A stretch of 31,423 bases of DNA from Clostridium sp. CAG:221 (GCA_000435835.1 FR883387.1:1-31423); one strand, 5' to 3'. Positions 15,784-24,715 are shown, counted from the stretch's first letter. Numbers and translations are program-made. The notes: generated by a model not told the origin, from the sequence alone.

Positions 15784-15913
15784 ATAATGATGAATGATGA
15801 GTGATGAATTTAGGAAAAAACTCCCATAGAGGGAGTTTTAAATAATATAAGTTTTAGAAACTCTTTGAGTTTCAACCTTAATTCATCATTCTTAATTCAT
15901 AATTCATAATTAA
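15784..15913. repeat. Structured intergenic repeat, copy 2 (inverted orientation)
   Basis: Same building blocks as copy 1 at 5035-5149 but with the inner part reversed: AAACTCCC-ATAGA-GGGAGTTT (15818-15838), then GAAACTC-TTT-GAGTTTC (15857-15873). The outer arms are GATGAATT (15803-15810, with further GATGA repeats before it) and AATTCATCATTC (15880-15891), followed by the same AATTCATAATTCATAATTA tail. Read on the minus strand, the segment from GAATGATGAATTAAGG onward runs parallel with copy 1. It lies between the tiny basic protein and the terminator of the epimerase gene. Confidence 0.8.
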
Positions 15914-15944
15914 AAAAAGTGCTGCAGTTAAGCAGCATTTTTTT
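15914..15944. terminator. Terminator of the M29-epimerase operon
   Basis: TGCTGC (15920-15925) pairs with GCAGCA (15932-15937), extended by A/T pairs. T runs occur on both strands. The epimerase stop codon lies in the loop. Confidence 0.78.
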
Positions 15945-16821
15945 TGTTGTTTTTATACCAGTTATATGCAAAATTTAGTCCTTCATTTAGTGTTACCATT
16001 GGTGAGTGGAAACCATTTTCTCTCATATCCATAATGCTTACATTAAAGTTGAACTTCCTAAATGGGAAAAATTCAATTTCTTCACGAGGGACTTTATTAA
16101 TTATAGCATCTTTTCCCACAGCCTCAGCACATGCCATAACAAGTTCTTCAAAAGTATATCTTACAGGATGTGTAAGGTTATAAATTCTGCCATCAAATTT
16201 ATTGTACATAGCACATTCAAAGTTCTTAACCAAATCTTCTATATGGATAAATTGAACCTTTGTATCTTCATCAGGAATTTGAATTACTTCATCATTAATG
16301 ATTTTATCAAAGAAGTAAGATTCTCTCTTTAATGTGTTACCTTCGCCATAGATATATGTTGGTCTGAAGATAGTTGCTTTTAAGTCTCCTTCCTTAACTT
16401 TTGCCATAATGAATTCTTCACATTCAATTTTATTTAAGCTGTAATCACCCCAAATTGAATTTCTATCAACAGGAGACTCTTCTGTTACAAGATCATGGTG
16501 ATCGCCATAAACAGAAGCAGAAGAGCAAAAAACATACTTTTCAAGTGATTTTAAATCAACTAAAGCATTAAACAATATTTCTATATCATTTTTTGTGTAG
16601 CCAGATATATCAAATACATAAGAATATTTTTTATCCTTTAAAGCTTCTTTCATGGCTGCTTTATCATGTCTATCACAAAGGATATGGTTTTCGTAGCCAT
16701 CAAAAGATATTTTCTTTTTTCCTCTTGTTAGTATATCAATTGAATATCCTCTTCTAATTAAATATTTTGATAAGGCTTCACTTACAAATCCGCTACCACC
16801 TAAAACTAATATATTTGCCAT
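15928..16821 (-). CDS. NAD-dependent epimerase/dehydratase family protein
   Basis: An extended short-chain dehydrogenase/reductase of 297 residues. The N-terminal Rossmann motif is MANILVLGGSGFVSEAL (Gly8, Gly9, Gly11), the nucleotide loop is ILTRGKKK, and the active-site pattern is SSASVYG followed by DYSLNK (Tyr-x3-Lys). The substrate is unknown; relatives act on nucleotide sugars or bind RNA. The start is set at 16821 because AGGAGGGG lies directly before this ATG on the minus strand. A longer frame to 16860 runs through that ribosome site and the stop of the aminopeptidase gene upstream, 26 bases away, so the two form an operon. Confidence 0.87.
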   Translation of the reverse strand: MANILVLGGSGFVSEALSKYLIRRGYSIDILTRGKKKISFDGYENHILCDRHDKAAMKEALKDKKYSYVFDISGYTKNDIEILFNALVDLKSLEKYVFCSSASVYGDHHDLVTEESPVDRNSIWGDYSLNKIECEEFIMAKVKEGDLKATIFRPTYIYGEGNTLKRESYFFDKIINDEVIQIPDEDTKVQFIHIEDLVKNFECAMYNKFDGRIYNLTHPVRYTFEELVMACAEAVGKDAIINKVPREEIEFFPFRKFNFNVSIMDMRENGFHSPMVTLNEGLNFAYNWYKNNKKNAA

Positions 16822-16847
16822 AATACCCCTCCTAAATGTGCTATTAA

Positions 16848-18074
16848 TTAAAATACCCAATTACCATTTTTAAATACAGAAACCTCTGTTCCATCATTAG
16901 TATAACCTGTTACTTCTAAATCAGCTGTTCCAATCATAAAATCTACATGGATTAATGAATCGTTAACACCAAGTTCTTTCAGTTGTTCTTCGCTTAAATT
17001 TTCAGAACCTTTTATACATGGATAAGCTCTACCAAAAGCAAGGTGACAAGCTGCATTTTCATCAAATAGAGTATTGTAGAATATTAAGTTAGAATTTGAT
17101 ATTGGTGAATCAAAAGGAACTAAGGCTATTTCACCTAGGTATCTTGCACCTTCATCAGTATCAAGAAGCTGAGATAACACTTCTTTTCCTTCCTTTGCAT
17201 CAAAATCAATAGCTTTTCCATCCTTGAAAGTTATTGAAAAATCATTTATTAAATTACCATTATAGCTAAGTGGTTTTGAAGAAAATACTATACCATTAAC
17301 GCCAGTTCTCTTAGGTAAAGTAAATACTTCTTCAGTAGGCATATTGGCATTGAATAAAATACCTTTAGTATCAGCTTCACTTCCACCAGCCCAATAATGG
17401 TTTTCAGGAAGTTCTACAGTTAAATCAGTACCATTGCTGCTTTTTAAATGTAAAGATTTAAAGTTATTCTTGTTCATGAAATCAAGACTCTTTGCAATGG
17501 CAGCATTATGGTTATTCCATGCTTCAACTGGGTCAGCAGTATCTACTCTTACTGCACTAATTATTGCACCGCCAAGCTTAGTTAAAGCCTCAGCATCGGT
17601 AGCATCAGGGAAGACTTTCTTAGCCCAGGCAAGAGTTGGATAAGATAGTACACACCATCTAACCTTATTAGCTGTTGCTGCTTCAGAATATTCCTTTAAA
17701 GCTATACTTCTTGCTTTGGAGTATGCAGCTATATTTTCCATAGGTACTCCGCTAAATGCATCAGGATCAGATGCAGAGATAGAAATAAAACATGCACCAT
17801 TTCTAGCGTAATAGTTATAATTTTCACCAAACCATTCAGGTAAAGTAGATAATGTATCTACAGAGCTATTTAATAGTCTTATTTTGTTAAGTTTAGCATC
17901 GCTATAGTTTACAATAACATCTTTAGCACCTACTGCATAGGCAGCTTCAGCAATAAATCTTGCAAACTCAGCAGTTTCAATTGGAGTATTAATACAAAGA
18001 GTATCATTTTCCTTTAAGTTAACACCCATTTCCACTGCTAGTCTAGCATATTTTTTTAATAATTCATCATTCAT
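16848..18074 (-). CDS. M29 family metallo-aminopeptidase (AmpS/aminopeptidase T type)
   Basis: A 408-residue cytosolic aminopeptidase with two metal ions. Ligands and active residues of family M29 are visible: Glu249 in PTEEVFTLP, Glu315 in YLGEIALVP, His344 and Tyr351 in CHLAFGRAYP, and His376 plus Asp378 in LIHVDFMIGT. It trims N-terminal residues of peptides. The start is ATG at 18074, with AGAGGTG seven bases upstream; a longer frame would begin at GTG inside this ribosome site. The epimerase gene follows 26 bases downstream. The first codons (ATGAATGATGAATTA) resemble the arm of the intergenic repeat by chance. Confidence 0.93.
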   Translation of the reverse strand: MNDELLKKYARLAVEMGVNLKENDTLCINTPIETAEFARFIAEAAYAVGAKDVIVNYSDAKLNKIRLLNSSVDTLSTLPEWFGENYNYYARNGACFISISASDPDAFSGVPMENIAAYSKARSIALKEYSEAATANKVRWCVLSYPTLAWAKKVFPDATDAEALTKLGGAIISAVRVDTADPVEAWNNHNAAIAKSLDFMNKNNFKSLHLKSSNGTDLTVELPENHYWAGGSEADTKGILFNANMPTEEVFTLPKRTGVNGIVFSSKPLSYNGNLINDFSITFKDGKAIDFDAKEGKEVLSQLLDTDEGARYLGEIALVPFDSPISNSNLIFYNTLFDENAACHLAFGRAYPCIKGSENLSEEQLKELGVNDSLIHVDFMIGTADLEVTGYTNDGTEVSVFKNGNWVF

Positions 18075-18114
18075 TTTAAACACCTCTAAGCTTATTTTAA
18101 ATAAAATATAAATA

Positions 18115-18143
18115 AGTATACCATAATATGTATATATAATGTT
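18115..18143 (-). promoter_or_regulatory. Possible promoter of the M29-epimerase operon
   Basis: On the minus strand an extended -10 (TG-G-TATACT) corresponds to 18115-18123. The -35 at 18138-18143 is poor (AACATT). Confidence 0.4.
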
Positions 18144-18195
18144 GTAGATTTTTGCCGAATTAATAAATATTAAAAAGAATAAATAGATAGTATCA

Positions 18196-18224
18196 TTGAT
18201 AAAAAATTAAATAACAACTATAAT
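18196..18224 (+). promoter_or_regulatory. Sigma-A promoter of the glutaminase gene
   Basis: TTGATA (18196-18201), exactly 17 bases, perfect TATAAT (18219-18224), 33 bases before the start codon. Confidence 0.78.
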
Positions 18225-18257
18225 TAAATAAAACAAAAGATAGGAAAGGAAAGACAA

Positions 18258-19178
18258 ATGAAAAAGTTATTAGAAAGTTTGGTAGAAAAGAATAAAGTTT
18301 ATGCGAAAGAAGGAAAGTTAGCTTCATATATACCTGCGCTTATGGAAGCAGATCCAGAAGCTTTAGGTGTATGTGTTGTAGATTTAAAGGATAACTATGA
18401 GTTTTGGGCTGGTGATAGTGATGTTAAATTTACTATACAAAGTATCTCTAAGGTAGTAAGCCTGATAATTGCTTTAAATGATAATGGAAGAACTAATGTT
18501 TTTAGCAAAGTAAATGTAGAACCTACAGGAATGGGCTTTAACAGTATAGTTAATTTAGAGGCAGCCATGGAAAATAGACCTTATAACCCAATGATCAATG
18601 CAGGAGCTATTGTTACTACATCATTGATATTTGGAGAAACTCAAGAAAAGAAATTAGAAAGAATCTTAAATTTTTTAAGAAGGGCTACAAATAATCCTAA
18701 TATAGGTATAAATGAAGAGATATATTTAAATGAAAAAGCTACAGGAGATAGAAATAGGGCTTTAGCATATTATATGAAGAGTACAGGAGCTCTAGAAGGA
18801 GATGTGGAAGAAGTACTTGATTTATACTTTAAACAATGCTCCATTGAAGCAACAGCAAGGGATTTGGCTAGATTTGGTGCTGTAATTGCTAATGATGGGG
18901 TAACTCCATGGAGTAATGAAGTGTTAATGTCTAGGGATATATGTAGAATAGTAAAGACTATCATGGTGACTTGTGGAATGTACGATGCATCAGGAGAATT
19001 TGCTATACATGTAGGGGTTCCAGCTAAGTCAGGTGTAGGTGGAGGAGTACTTGCAACTGTTCCAAGAAGATATGGTATAGGAATATATGGACCAGCCTTA
19101 GATAAAAAAGGAAACAGTGTGTGTGGTCTTCATATATTAAAGGACTTATCTGAAGAGTTTGATTTAAGTATATTTTAA
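18258..19178 (+). CDS. glsA: Glutaminase
   Basis: GlsA hydrolyses glutamine to glutamate and ammonia. The 306-residue protein has the serine-dependent beta-lactamase-like fold: the Ser-x-x-Lys motif is in FTIQSISKVVS (Ser62, Lys65), followed by PYNPMINAGAIVTTSLI, the YMKSTGALEGDVEEVLDLYFKQCSIEATARDLA block and AKSGVGGGVLATVPRRYGIGIYGPALDKKGNS. All are hallmarks of the family and the length is normal. The ribosome site is GGAAAGG. It has its own strong promoter; no clear terminator follows, so some transcripts may read into polA. Confidence 0.95.
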   Translation: MKKLLESLVEKNKVYAKEGKLASYIPALMEADPEALGVCVVDLKDNYEFWAGDSDVKFTIQSISKVVSLIIALNDNGRTNVFSKVNVEPTGMGFNSIVNLEAAMENRPYNPMINAGAIVTTSLIFGETQEKKLERILNFLRRATNNPNIGINEEIYLNEKATGDRNRALAYYMKSTGALEGDVEEVLDLYFKQCSIEATARDLARFGAVIANDGVTPWSNEVLMSRDICRIVKTIMVTCGMYDASGEFAIHVGVPAKSGVGGGVLATVPRRYGIGIYGPALDKKGNSVCGLHILKDLSEEFDLSIF

Positions 19179-19203
19179 TAGTATTATTTTTCAAATAGAT
19201 GGA

Positions 19204-19232
19204 TAGTTATATAAATGAAAGAATAGTATAAT
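19204..19232 (+). promoter_or_regulatory. Possible polA promoter
   Basis: Perfect TATAAT at 19227-19232 with a weak -35 TAGTTA 17 bases upstream, 35 bases before the chosen polA start. Confidence 0.42.
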
Positions 19233-19267
19233 AAACATAGATAATTATTAAAAAGATGGAGGAGAGT

Positions 19268-21856
19268 ATGGATAAATTATTGATTATAGATGCTGAAAGT
19301 TTAATTGAGAGAGCATTTTATGCAATACCTAATATGAGCAATGATGAAAGTTTATATACAAATGCCATATATGGGTTTACTAAGATGTTTTTTGCCATAA
19401 AAAATGAAATACAGCCAGATCTTATAGCAGCAGTTCTAGAAGGTAGCATGAAGACATGGAGACATTCTGAATGTAATGGATTTAAGGTTACAAGAGAAAA
19501 TGCTCCTAAGGCTTTTTATGAACAAAAACCATATATAAAAGAAATTCTAGAAAATTTTTCAGCTGTTATTTATGAAAGGGATGGAATAGATGCATCTGAC
19601 CTACTTGCAACCATTGTAAATGAAGGGCAAAAAAAATCAATGGAAATATACATAGCAACAGCAGATAAGACATTATTACAATTAAGTGATGATAATATAA
19701 AGGTAATATATGTTCAGTCAGGGATAAATAATATAAAGAGCTATAATAAAACAGTATTTATAGAAGAGTATGGTATAGAGCCAGTACAATACATTGATGT
19801 GGCATCTCTTGTAGGTAGCAATTGTCATTCTATAGATGGAGTAAATACTATTGGTGAGAAAACTGCATTAAGCTTAGTGAAAACTTATTGTTCATTGGAA
19901 GATATAATAGAAAACAGTGAAAAAATCAATTCTAGTAGAATAAGAAAAGCAATAGAGGATAATAAAGAAAAGGCACTTTTAAATAAAAAGCTTATTACTG
20001 TAAATAAAAATGAAGAAGGAATTACTTTAGTTACTAATGGCAAAAACTACAATCCAGAAGAACTAATGAAAATATTTAAAGATCTTAAATTAAACAGTCT
20101 TTTAGAAGTTTTAGGACTTGAAGATGTAGATGGTAAAACTTCTGCTGAAGAAGTAATTAAAGTAATTGATAACATTGAAGATTTTAAAGAGTTTATGAAA
20201 ACTCTTAAGGAAAGAGTATATATTGGGTATGAGTCCTCAAATTCTAATGTTTATTCAAAAATAAAAATAGAAACTATCTATATCTATAGTGGAGAACAAT
20301 GTGCAGAAATAAATTTAGCTAACTTATATGAAGAACATAAGGAAGAAACCGTCTTTATATTAAAGCAATTTATGGATAATAGTGACATAAAGAAAGTTAT
20401 TCATGATGGTAAGAATTTATTAACAGCATTAAGTAAAGACGGTATACAAGTTAATGGATTTGATTTTGATACAGCTATTGCTGCTTATTTAATAGATTCA
20501 GCAAGGGCTGACTACAATTTAAAAGTTCTTATTAATGAATACCTGGAAAAAAGCATTGATGAAAAAATGTCATCAGCAATTAAATATTTAGGTGATTTAT
20601 ACCTTTATTTAAAGGAGAGAATAGAAAAGGAAGGGATGGAAGAACTTTATTATAAGGTTGAACATCCACTTATTAACGTATTATCAAGCATGGAAGCAGT
20701 AGGCTTTAATGTAAATGGTGAAATACTTGAGAAGTTAGCAGTGAAGTTCAAAGAAGAAATAAAGAATACTGAAAAGGAAATTTACCATCTTTGTGAAGAG
20801 GAGTTTAATATATCATCACCAAAACAGCTTGGAAAGATATTATTTGAAAAGTTAGACCTTCCAGTTATAAAGAAAACTAAGACAGGTTATTCAACTAATG
20901 CTGATGTATTAGAAAAGTTAAAGGATAAGCATCCTGTCATTGAAAAAATAATTTATTATAGACAAATAACAAAATTAAATTCAACTTATGTTGAAGGTTT
21001 AAAGAATGTTATTGATATTGATGGAAGAATACATTCAAGCTTTAATCAGACGGTAACAACTACAGGAAGATTATCCAGTACAGAACCAAATCTTCAAAAT
21101 ATACCTGTAAAATACGAAATGGGAAGAGAAATAAGAAAGGTATTTATACCTAAGGAAAAAGGCGATATATTACTTTCTTGTGACTACTCACAGATAGAAC
21201 TAAGAGTACTAGCACATATGTCAAATGATGCCAATATGATAGATGCTTTTAAGCATCATAGTGATATTCATACAAAGACAGCAGCTGAGGTATTTAAGGT
21301 TCCAGTGGAAGAAGTAACTTCTCTTATGAGAAGTAGAGCTAAGGCTGTAAACTTTGGTATAGTATATGGAATAAGTGATTTTAGTCTTTCTCAAGATTTA
21401 AAAATAACTAGAAAAGAAGCTGCTGAATATATGGCAATATACTTTGATAGATATCCAAAAATTAAAGATTTCTTACAAGGTGCCATAGATAGTGCTAAAG
21501 AAGATGGATATGTATTGACACTTTTAAATAGAAGAAGATTTATTCCAGAAATAAAATCATCTAATAAAATAGTAATGGCTTTAGGTGAAAGGCTTGCCAT
21601 GAATGCACCAATACAAGGAAGTGCAGCAGACATAATAAAGCTTGCCATGGTGAAGGTGTACGAAAGATTAAGAAAAGAAGGATTAAATAGTGAAATAATA
21701 CTTCAGGTACACGATGAACTTATATTAAATGTTAAGCCAAATGAATTAGAGAAGGTAAAGAGCTTAGTTATAGAAGAAATGGAAAACGTATTTGAATTAT
21801 CCGTACCACTAGATGTTGATGTAAACTTAGGGGAAAACTGGTATGAAGCAAAATAG
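19268..21856 (+). CDS. polA: DNA polymerase I with intact polymerase but degraded nuclease sites
   Basis: Family A polymerase of 862 residues. The polymerase domain (about 465-862) is complete: TTTGRLSSTEPNLQNIP, motif A LLSCDYSQIELR (Asp639), motif B RSRAKAVNFGIVYG (Lys692) and motif C QVHDELIL (His815-Asp816-Glu817). The N-terminal 5' nuclease domain (1-290) keeps its layout, but by eye its metal ligands are eroded: D8 remains, the usual F-D is L-E58, EADD is D-A-S-D, the second Asp of ADKD is Thr135, and GDxSDN is GSNCHS (184-188). The 3'-5' exonuclease DxE is also absent. It probably acts as a gap-filling polymerase only. The start at 19268 follows GGAGGAG; the ATG at 19256 lies across that site. 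coaE follows after ten bases. Confidence 0.95.
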   Translation: MDKLLIIDAESLIERAFYAIPNMSNDESLYTNAIYGFTKMFFAIKNEIQPDLIAAVLEGSMKTWRHSECNGFKVTRENAPKAFYEQKPYIKEILENFSAVIYERDGIDASDLLATIVNEGQKKSMEIYIATADKTLLQLSDDNIKVIYVQSGINNIKSYNKTVFIEEYGIEPVQYIDVASLVGSNCHSIDGVNTIGEKTALSLVKTYCSLEDIIENSEKINSSRIRKAIEDNKEKALLNKKLITVNKNEEGITLVTNGKNYNPEELMKIFKDLKLNSLLEVLGLEDVDGKTSAEEVIKVIDNIEDFKEFMKTLKERVYIGYESSNSNVYSKIKIETIYIYSGEQCAEINLANLYEEHKEETVFILKQFMDNSDIKKVIHDGKNLLTALSKDGIQVNGFDFDTAIAAYLIDSARADYNLKVLINEYLEKSIDEKMSSAIKYLGDLYLYLKERIEKEGMEELYYKVEHPLINVLSSMEAVGFNVNGEILEKLAVKFKEEIKNTEKEIYHLCEEEFNISSPKQLGKILFEKLDLPVIKKTKTGYSTNADVLEKLKDKHPVIEKIIYYRQITKLNSTYVEGLKNVIDIDGRIHSSFNQTVTTTGRLSSTEPNLQNIPVKYEMGREIRKVFIPKEKGDILLSCDYSQIELRVLAHMSNDANMIDAFKHHSDIHTKTAAEVFKVPVEEVTSLMRSRAKAVNFGIVYGISDFSLSQDLKITRKEAAEYMAIYFDRYPKIKDFLQGAIDSAKEDGYVLTLLNRRRFIPEIKSSNKIVMALGERLAMNAPIQGSAADIIKLAMVKVYERLRKEGLNSEIILQVHDELILNVKPNELEKVKSLVIEEMENVFELSVPLDVDVNLGENWYEAK

Positions 21857-21866
21857 GGGGTAAAGT

Positions 21867-22469
21867 ATGATAACAATAGGGTTAACTGGAGGAATTGGAT
21901 CAGGAAAGAGTACAGTATCACTTATGCTAAAAACTGCAGGATTTGAAATTATTGATGCAGATATTATTGCAAGAGATGTTTTAAAAAAATATCCTGAAAT
22001 TTTAGAAAAAGTTAAAATAGAGTTTGGTGCTGGCTTCTTTGATTGGAGAGGTGATTTTAGAAGAAAAGAATTTGGTAATCACATATTTAGATTTCCAAAA
22101 CAAAGAAAAAAATATGAAGAAATAATAATACCTTATATAAAGCGTGAAATCTTTGAAAGTATGGATAAGCATAAGAAGAATGGAACAAAAATATTAGTTT
22201 TAGATGCACCTACTTTAATAGAAAATGATTTGCATAAGGAAGTAGATTATGTTATCTTAGTTTGGGTAGATCAAAATACCCAAATTCAAAGAGTAAGGGC
22301 TAGAGATGGCATAAGTAGAGAAGATGCTATAAATAGGATTAACTCTCAAATGCCATTGGAAAGAAAAAAGGATTTTGCTAATATCATTATTGAAAATAAT
22401 GATGTATTGCCTAAAACTAAGGAACAGGTTGATCTACTTATTGAGTTTTTAAATAGCAATTTGAAGTAG
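21867..22469 (+). CDS. coaE: Dephospho-CoA kinase
   Basis: CoaE phosphorylates the 3' hydroxyl of dephospho-CoA, the last step of coenzyme A synthesis. The 200-residue protein opens with ITIGLTGGIGSGKSTVS, containing the Walker A motif (Gly8 to Ser15). EIIDADIIARDVL, VLDAPTLIEND and the lid segment RVRARDGISREDAINRINSQ follow, all typical. AGGGGGTAAAG gives the ribosome site directly after polA. polA followed by coaE is a common order in Firmicutes. Confidence 0.95.
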   Translation: MITIGLTGGIGSGKSTVSLMLKTAGFEIIDADIIARDVLKKYPEILEKVKIEFGAGFFDWRGDFRRKEFGNHIFRFPKQRKKYEEIIIPYIKREIFESMDKHKKNGTKILVLDAPTLIENDLHKEVDYVILVWVDQNTQIQRVRARDGISREDAINRINSQMPLERKKDFANIIIENNDVLPKTKEQVDLLIEFLNSNLK

Positions 22470-22478
22470 GGAGAGACA

Positions 22479-23027
22479 ATGAATTTAAAAAAAATTATAG
22501 CACTTTTACTTTTAGTTTTGCTTGCTTTTTTAGGAGTTCAACAAGGAATGAAGAAATACTTTTATCCCTATAATTATAAGGAATATGTTGAAAAGTATAG
22601 CAATGAATATAATTTAGATCCTTTACTTGTTTTATCAGTAATAAAAGCTGAAAGCAAATTTAAGGAAAATTCAACATCAAGTAAAGGTGCTAAGGGATTA
22701 ATGCAGATTATGGACAGCACAGGACAGTGGATATCATCTAATATAGAAATAAGCTATTTTCTTCCTCATATGCTGTATGATCCAGAAATAAACATAAAAA
22801 TGGGCTGTTGGTATTTAAATAATTTGATAGAACAGTTTGGTAATGTAGATACAGCATTAGCAGCTTATAATGCAGGAAGTGGAAATGTGAGTCAATGGCT
22901 ACAGGATAGCGAATATTCAAAGGATGGAGAAACACTATATAATATACCATTTGCAGAAACTAAAAAGTATGTTGATAAGATAAAAGTTAATTATAAAATG
23001 TATCAATACTTATATGGAGAAGAATAA
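22479..23027 (+). CDS. Membrane-anchored lytic transglycosylase (SLT domain)
   Basis: A 182-residue protein with a short basic start and one hydrophobic anchor (residues 5-20), then a soluble lytic transglycosylase domain outside the cell that cleaves peptidoglycan between MurNAc and GlcNAc. Catalytic Glu58 is in SVIKAESKF, followed by SSKGAKGLMQIM, the INIKMGCWYLNNL helix and TALAAYNAGSGNV. The compact length is normal for clostridial members encoded next to coaE. It starts nine bases after coaE, so it is the last gene of the polA-coaE unit. A terminator follows. Confidence 0.93.
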   Translation: MNLKKIIALLLLVLLAFLGVQQGMKKYFYPYNYKEYVEKYSNEYNLDPLLVLSVIKAESKFKENSTSSKGAKGLMQIMDSTGQWISSNIEISYFLPHMLYDPEINIKMGCWYLNNLIEQFGNVDTALAAYNAGSGNVSQWLQDSEYSKDGETLYNIPFAETKKYVDKIKVNYKMYQYLYGEE

Positions 23028-23035
23028 AATATATA

Positions 23036-23073
23036 AAAGAGGTGTGGCTTGTAAACTAGGCCACATCTTTTTT
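23036..23073 (+). terminator. Terminator after the transglycosylase gene
   Basis: AAAGAGGTGTGGC at 23037-23049 pairs with GCCACATCTTT (23060-23070, with G-U pairs) and is followed by a T run. A second perfect 11-base stem, AGCCCTTAGGA/TCCTAAGGGCT at 23074-23099, adjoins it and faces the prmA end on the minus strand. Confidence 0.8.
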
Positions 23074-23116
23074 AGCCCTTAGGATTTATCCTAAGGGCTC
23101 TTATTACATTCTTTAA

Positions 23117-23983
23117 TTATCTTTTTTTAAAGGTAGCAGTACACCATTCATTAGTTTGATACTTTTCAATAAATTCAAAGCCATATTTTTCAACATTAGC
23201 TTTTACTTCATCAAAGCTCCATTCAACAAGACCAGAAACTAAAAGATCACCATTTTCATTTAGATGTTTATTGATAAACTCCATAAACATCTTAGTTTCT
23301 TCACCGCCAATATTAATAAATATCCAGTCATAGAATTCATCAATTTGACTTTCATCTTCTAAAATATTTCCAACAATAGCTTTTATATTATTAATGTTAT
23401 TTAATGAGGCATTTAGTTCAAGTTCATCGGTAATATCTCTAATGTCTACAGCATCAACTTTTTTAGCTCCAGTAAATGAAGCAGCAATGGAAAGTATACC
23501 AGAACCAGTACCTATATCTAAAACAGTTTTATCATTTAGCTCTAATTTATTTAAAATAAGTCTAAGAATATCTTGTGTTGTTTCGTGGAGACCAGTTCCA
23601 AATGCACCTTGGGATATGAAATTTATTTTATTTTTATTTGGATATTCTTCTTCAGGAGAGGCAATAACCCAAGTATCATCAATATGAATGGCTGGGAATT
23701 CAAAGGTAGTATAATCATTAGTATTTTCCTCTAATCCAATATGCTTAACACCAAGGATTGAATCTACAAGCTCTATAAATTCATTTAATTCTCCTTCAGT
23801 ATCCTCCATTGCAACTTTTAAAGTGATATCTTCATCATCTTTTTCTATATAGCCATAACCATAATCATCAGTAGTAATTTCTAAAGGTGCTTCGTAAAAG
23901 GCGTTATATATATTATGTATTTGTAATTTTTCCATAGCCATATCTAAATCTTTATATGGAATGGTATATGAAAGTATATACAT
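23117..23983 (-). CDS. prmA: Ribosomal protein L11 methyltransferase-like protein
   Basis: The 288-residue protein has the PrmA plan: an N-terminal substrate-recognition half (1-110) and a SAM-dependent methyltransferase half. The PrmA-specific loop GAFGTGLHETTQ (about 126-137) precedes motif I, VLDIGTGSGILSIAA, and the acidic AVDIRD. The usual ANI-L motif is replaced by FINIGGEE, and the N-terminal half is divergent and acidic, so a target other than L11 is possible. The ribosome site AAGGAAGAT lies across the end of the preceding flavin reductase gene, whose stop is three bases before this start; the two form an operon. Confidence 0.82.
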   Translation of the reverse strand: MYILSYTIPYKDLDMAMEKLQIHNIYNAFYEAPLEITTDDYGYGYIEKDDEDITLKVAMEDTEGELNEFIELVDSILGVKHIGLEENTNDYTTFEFPAIHIDDTWVIASPEEEYPNKNKINFISQGAFGTGLHETTQDILRLILNKLELNDKTVLDIGTGSGILSIAASFTGAKKVDAVDIRDITDELELNASLNNINNIKAIVGNILEDESQIDEFYDWIFINIGGEETKMFMEFINKHLNENGDLLVSGLVEWSFDEVKANVEKYGFEFIEKYQTNEWCTATFKKR

Positions 23984-23986
23984 TAA

Positions 23987-24715
23987 TTATCTTCCTTTCT
24001 TATTAAAAGATTTTTTAACTTTGCTCGAATTTGATTTAGCTTTAGTCTTATCTTTACTCTTAGCTTTACTATGAGTTTTTTTTCTAGTTTTAGGTTTATC
24101 TTTGCTAGTTTTATCATTAACTGATTTACTTTCTAAAGCTTTCTTCTTTTTTGCTACAGAATAACCAAAGGAACCTAGTGGATTAGTATCCATCTTAAAA
24201 TATTCTCCATGGCAGTAGGTAATTAAATCAGCTTTTTCTAGATGAATCTTACCTTTTTCATCAAATAGTTCTTTGTTTACATGTGAGCCAACTACATCAG
24301 CAATAAAGCAATCATGAGTACCAAGCTGAAGTACTGTCTTTACTTTACATTCAATGGATACAGGACATTCATCGATATAAGGTGAGCTTACATTAGTTCC
24401 TTCTTTCATGGTAAAGTTCATTTCCTTTATTTTATCAACGGTTTTTCCTGAACGTACACCAACATAATCTACAGCTTTTGTAAGCTTAGAAGTAGGCATA
24501 TTAACAGTAAACTCCATGGTTTCAGATATGTATTTATGTGAAAGACGTTCAGGTCTAACAGAAATAGAAAGCATTGGTGGTTTAGTACATACTGTTCCAA
24601 CCCAGCCTACGGTAAATACATTGTCTTTACCATCCTTACCTCTAGAAGTAACCATTACTACAGGAACAGGGTTTAAAATTACGCTTCCCTTTAAGTCAAC
24701 TTTTTCATTCATCAT
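23987..24715 (-). CDS. Flavin reductase-like (FMN-binding) protein with lysine-rich tail
   Basis: Residues 1-180 form a flavin reductase-like domain: ILNPVPVVMVTSRGKDGKDNVFTVGWVGTVCTKPPMLSISVRPERLSHKYI and the later EFTVNMP, typical of FMN-binding split-barrel proteins that pass electrons from NAD(P)H or serve other oxidoreductases. From about residue 185 a 57-residue lysine/serine/threonine repeat tail follows (KKKKALESK... to KKGR), unlike the core and probably disordered. Such tails can bind nucleic acid or ribosomes; its role here is unknown. The start ATGATG at 24715 follows GAGGTG by nine bases. prmA is the next gene. Confidence 0.85.
   Translation of the reverse strand: MMNEKVDLKGSVILNPVPVVMVTSRGKDGKDNVFTVGWVGTVCTKPPMLSISVRPERLSHKYISETMEFTVNMPTSKLTKAVDYVGVRSGKTVDKIKEMNFTMKEGTNVSSPYIDECPVSIECKVKTVLQLGTHDCFIADVVGSHVNKELFDEKGKIHLEKADLITYCHGEYFKMDTNPLGSFGYSVAKKKKALESKSVNDKTSKDKPKTRKKTHSKAKSKDKTKAKSNSSKVKKSFNKKGR

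Noticed and set aside
18061..18085. AATTCATCATTCATT, similar to the arm of the intergenic repeat
   Set aside because: It is the coding start of the M29 aminopeptidase (MNDELL) on the minus strand; no hairpin core or second arm is near.
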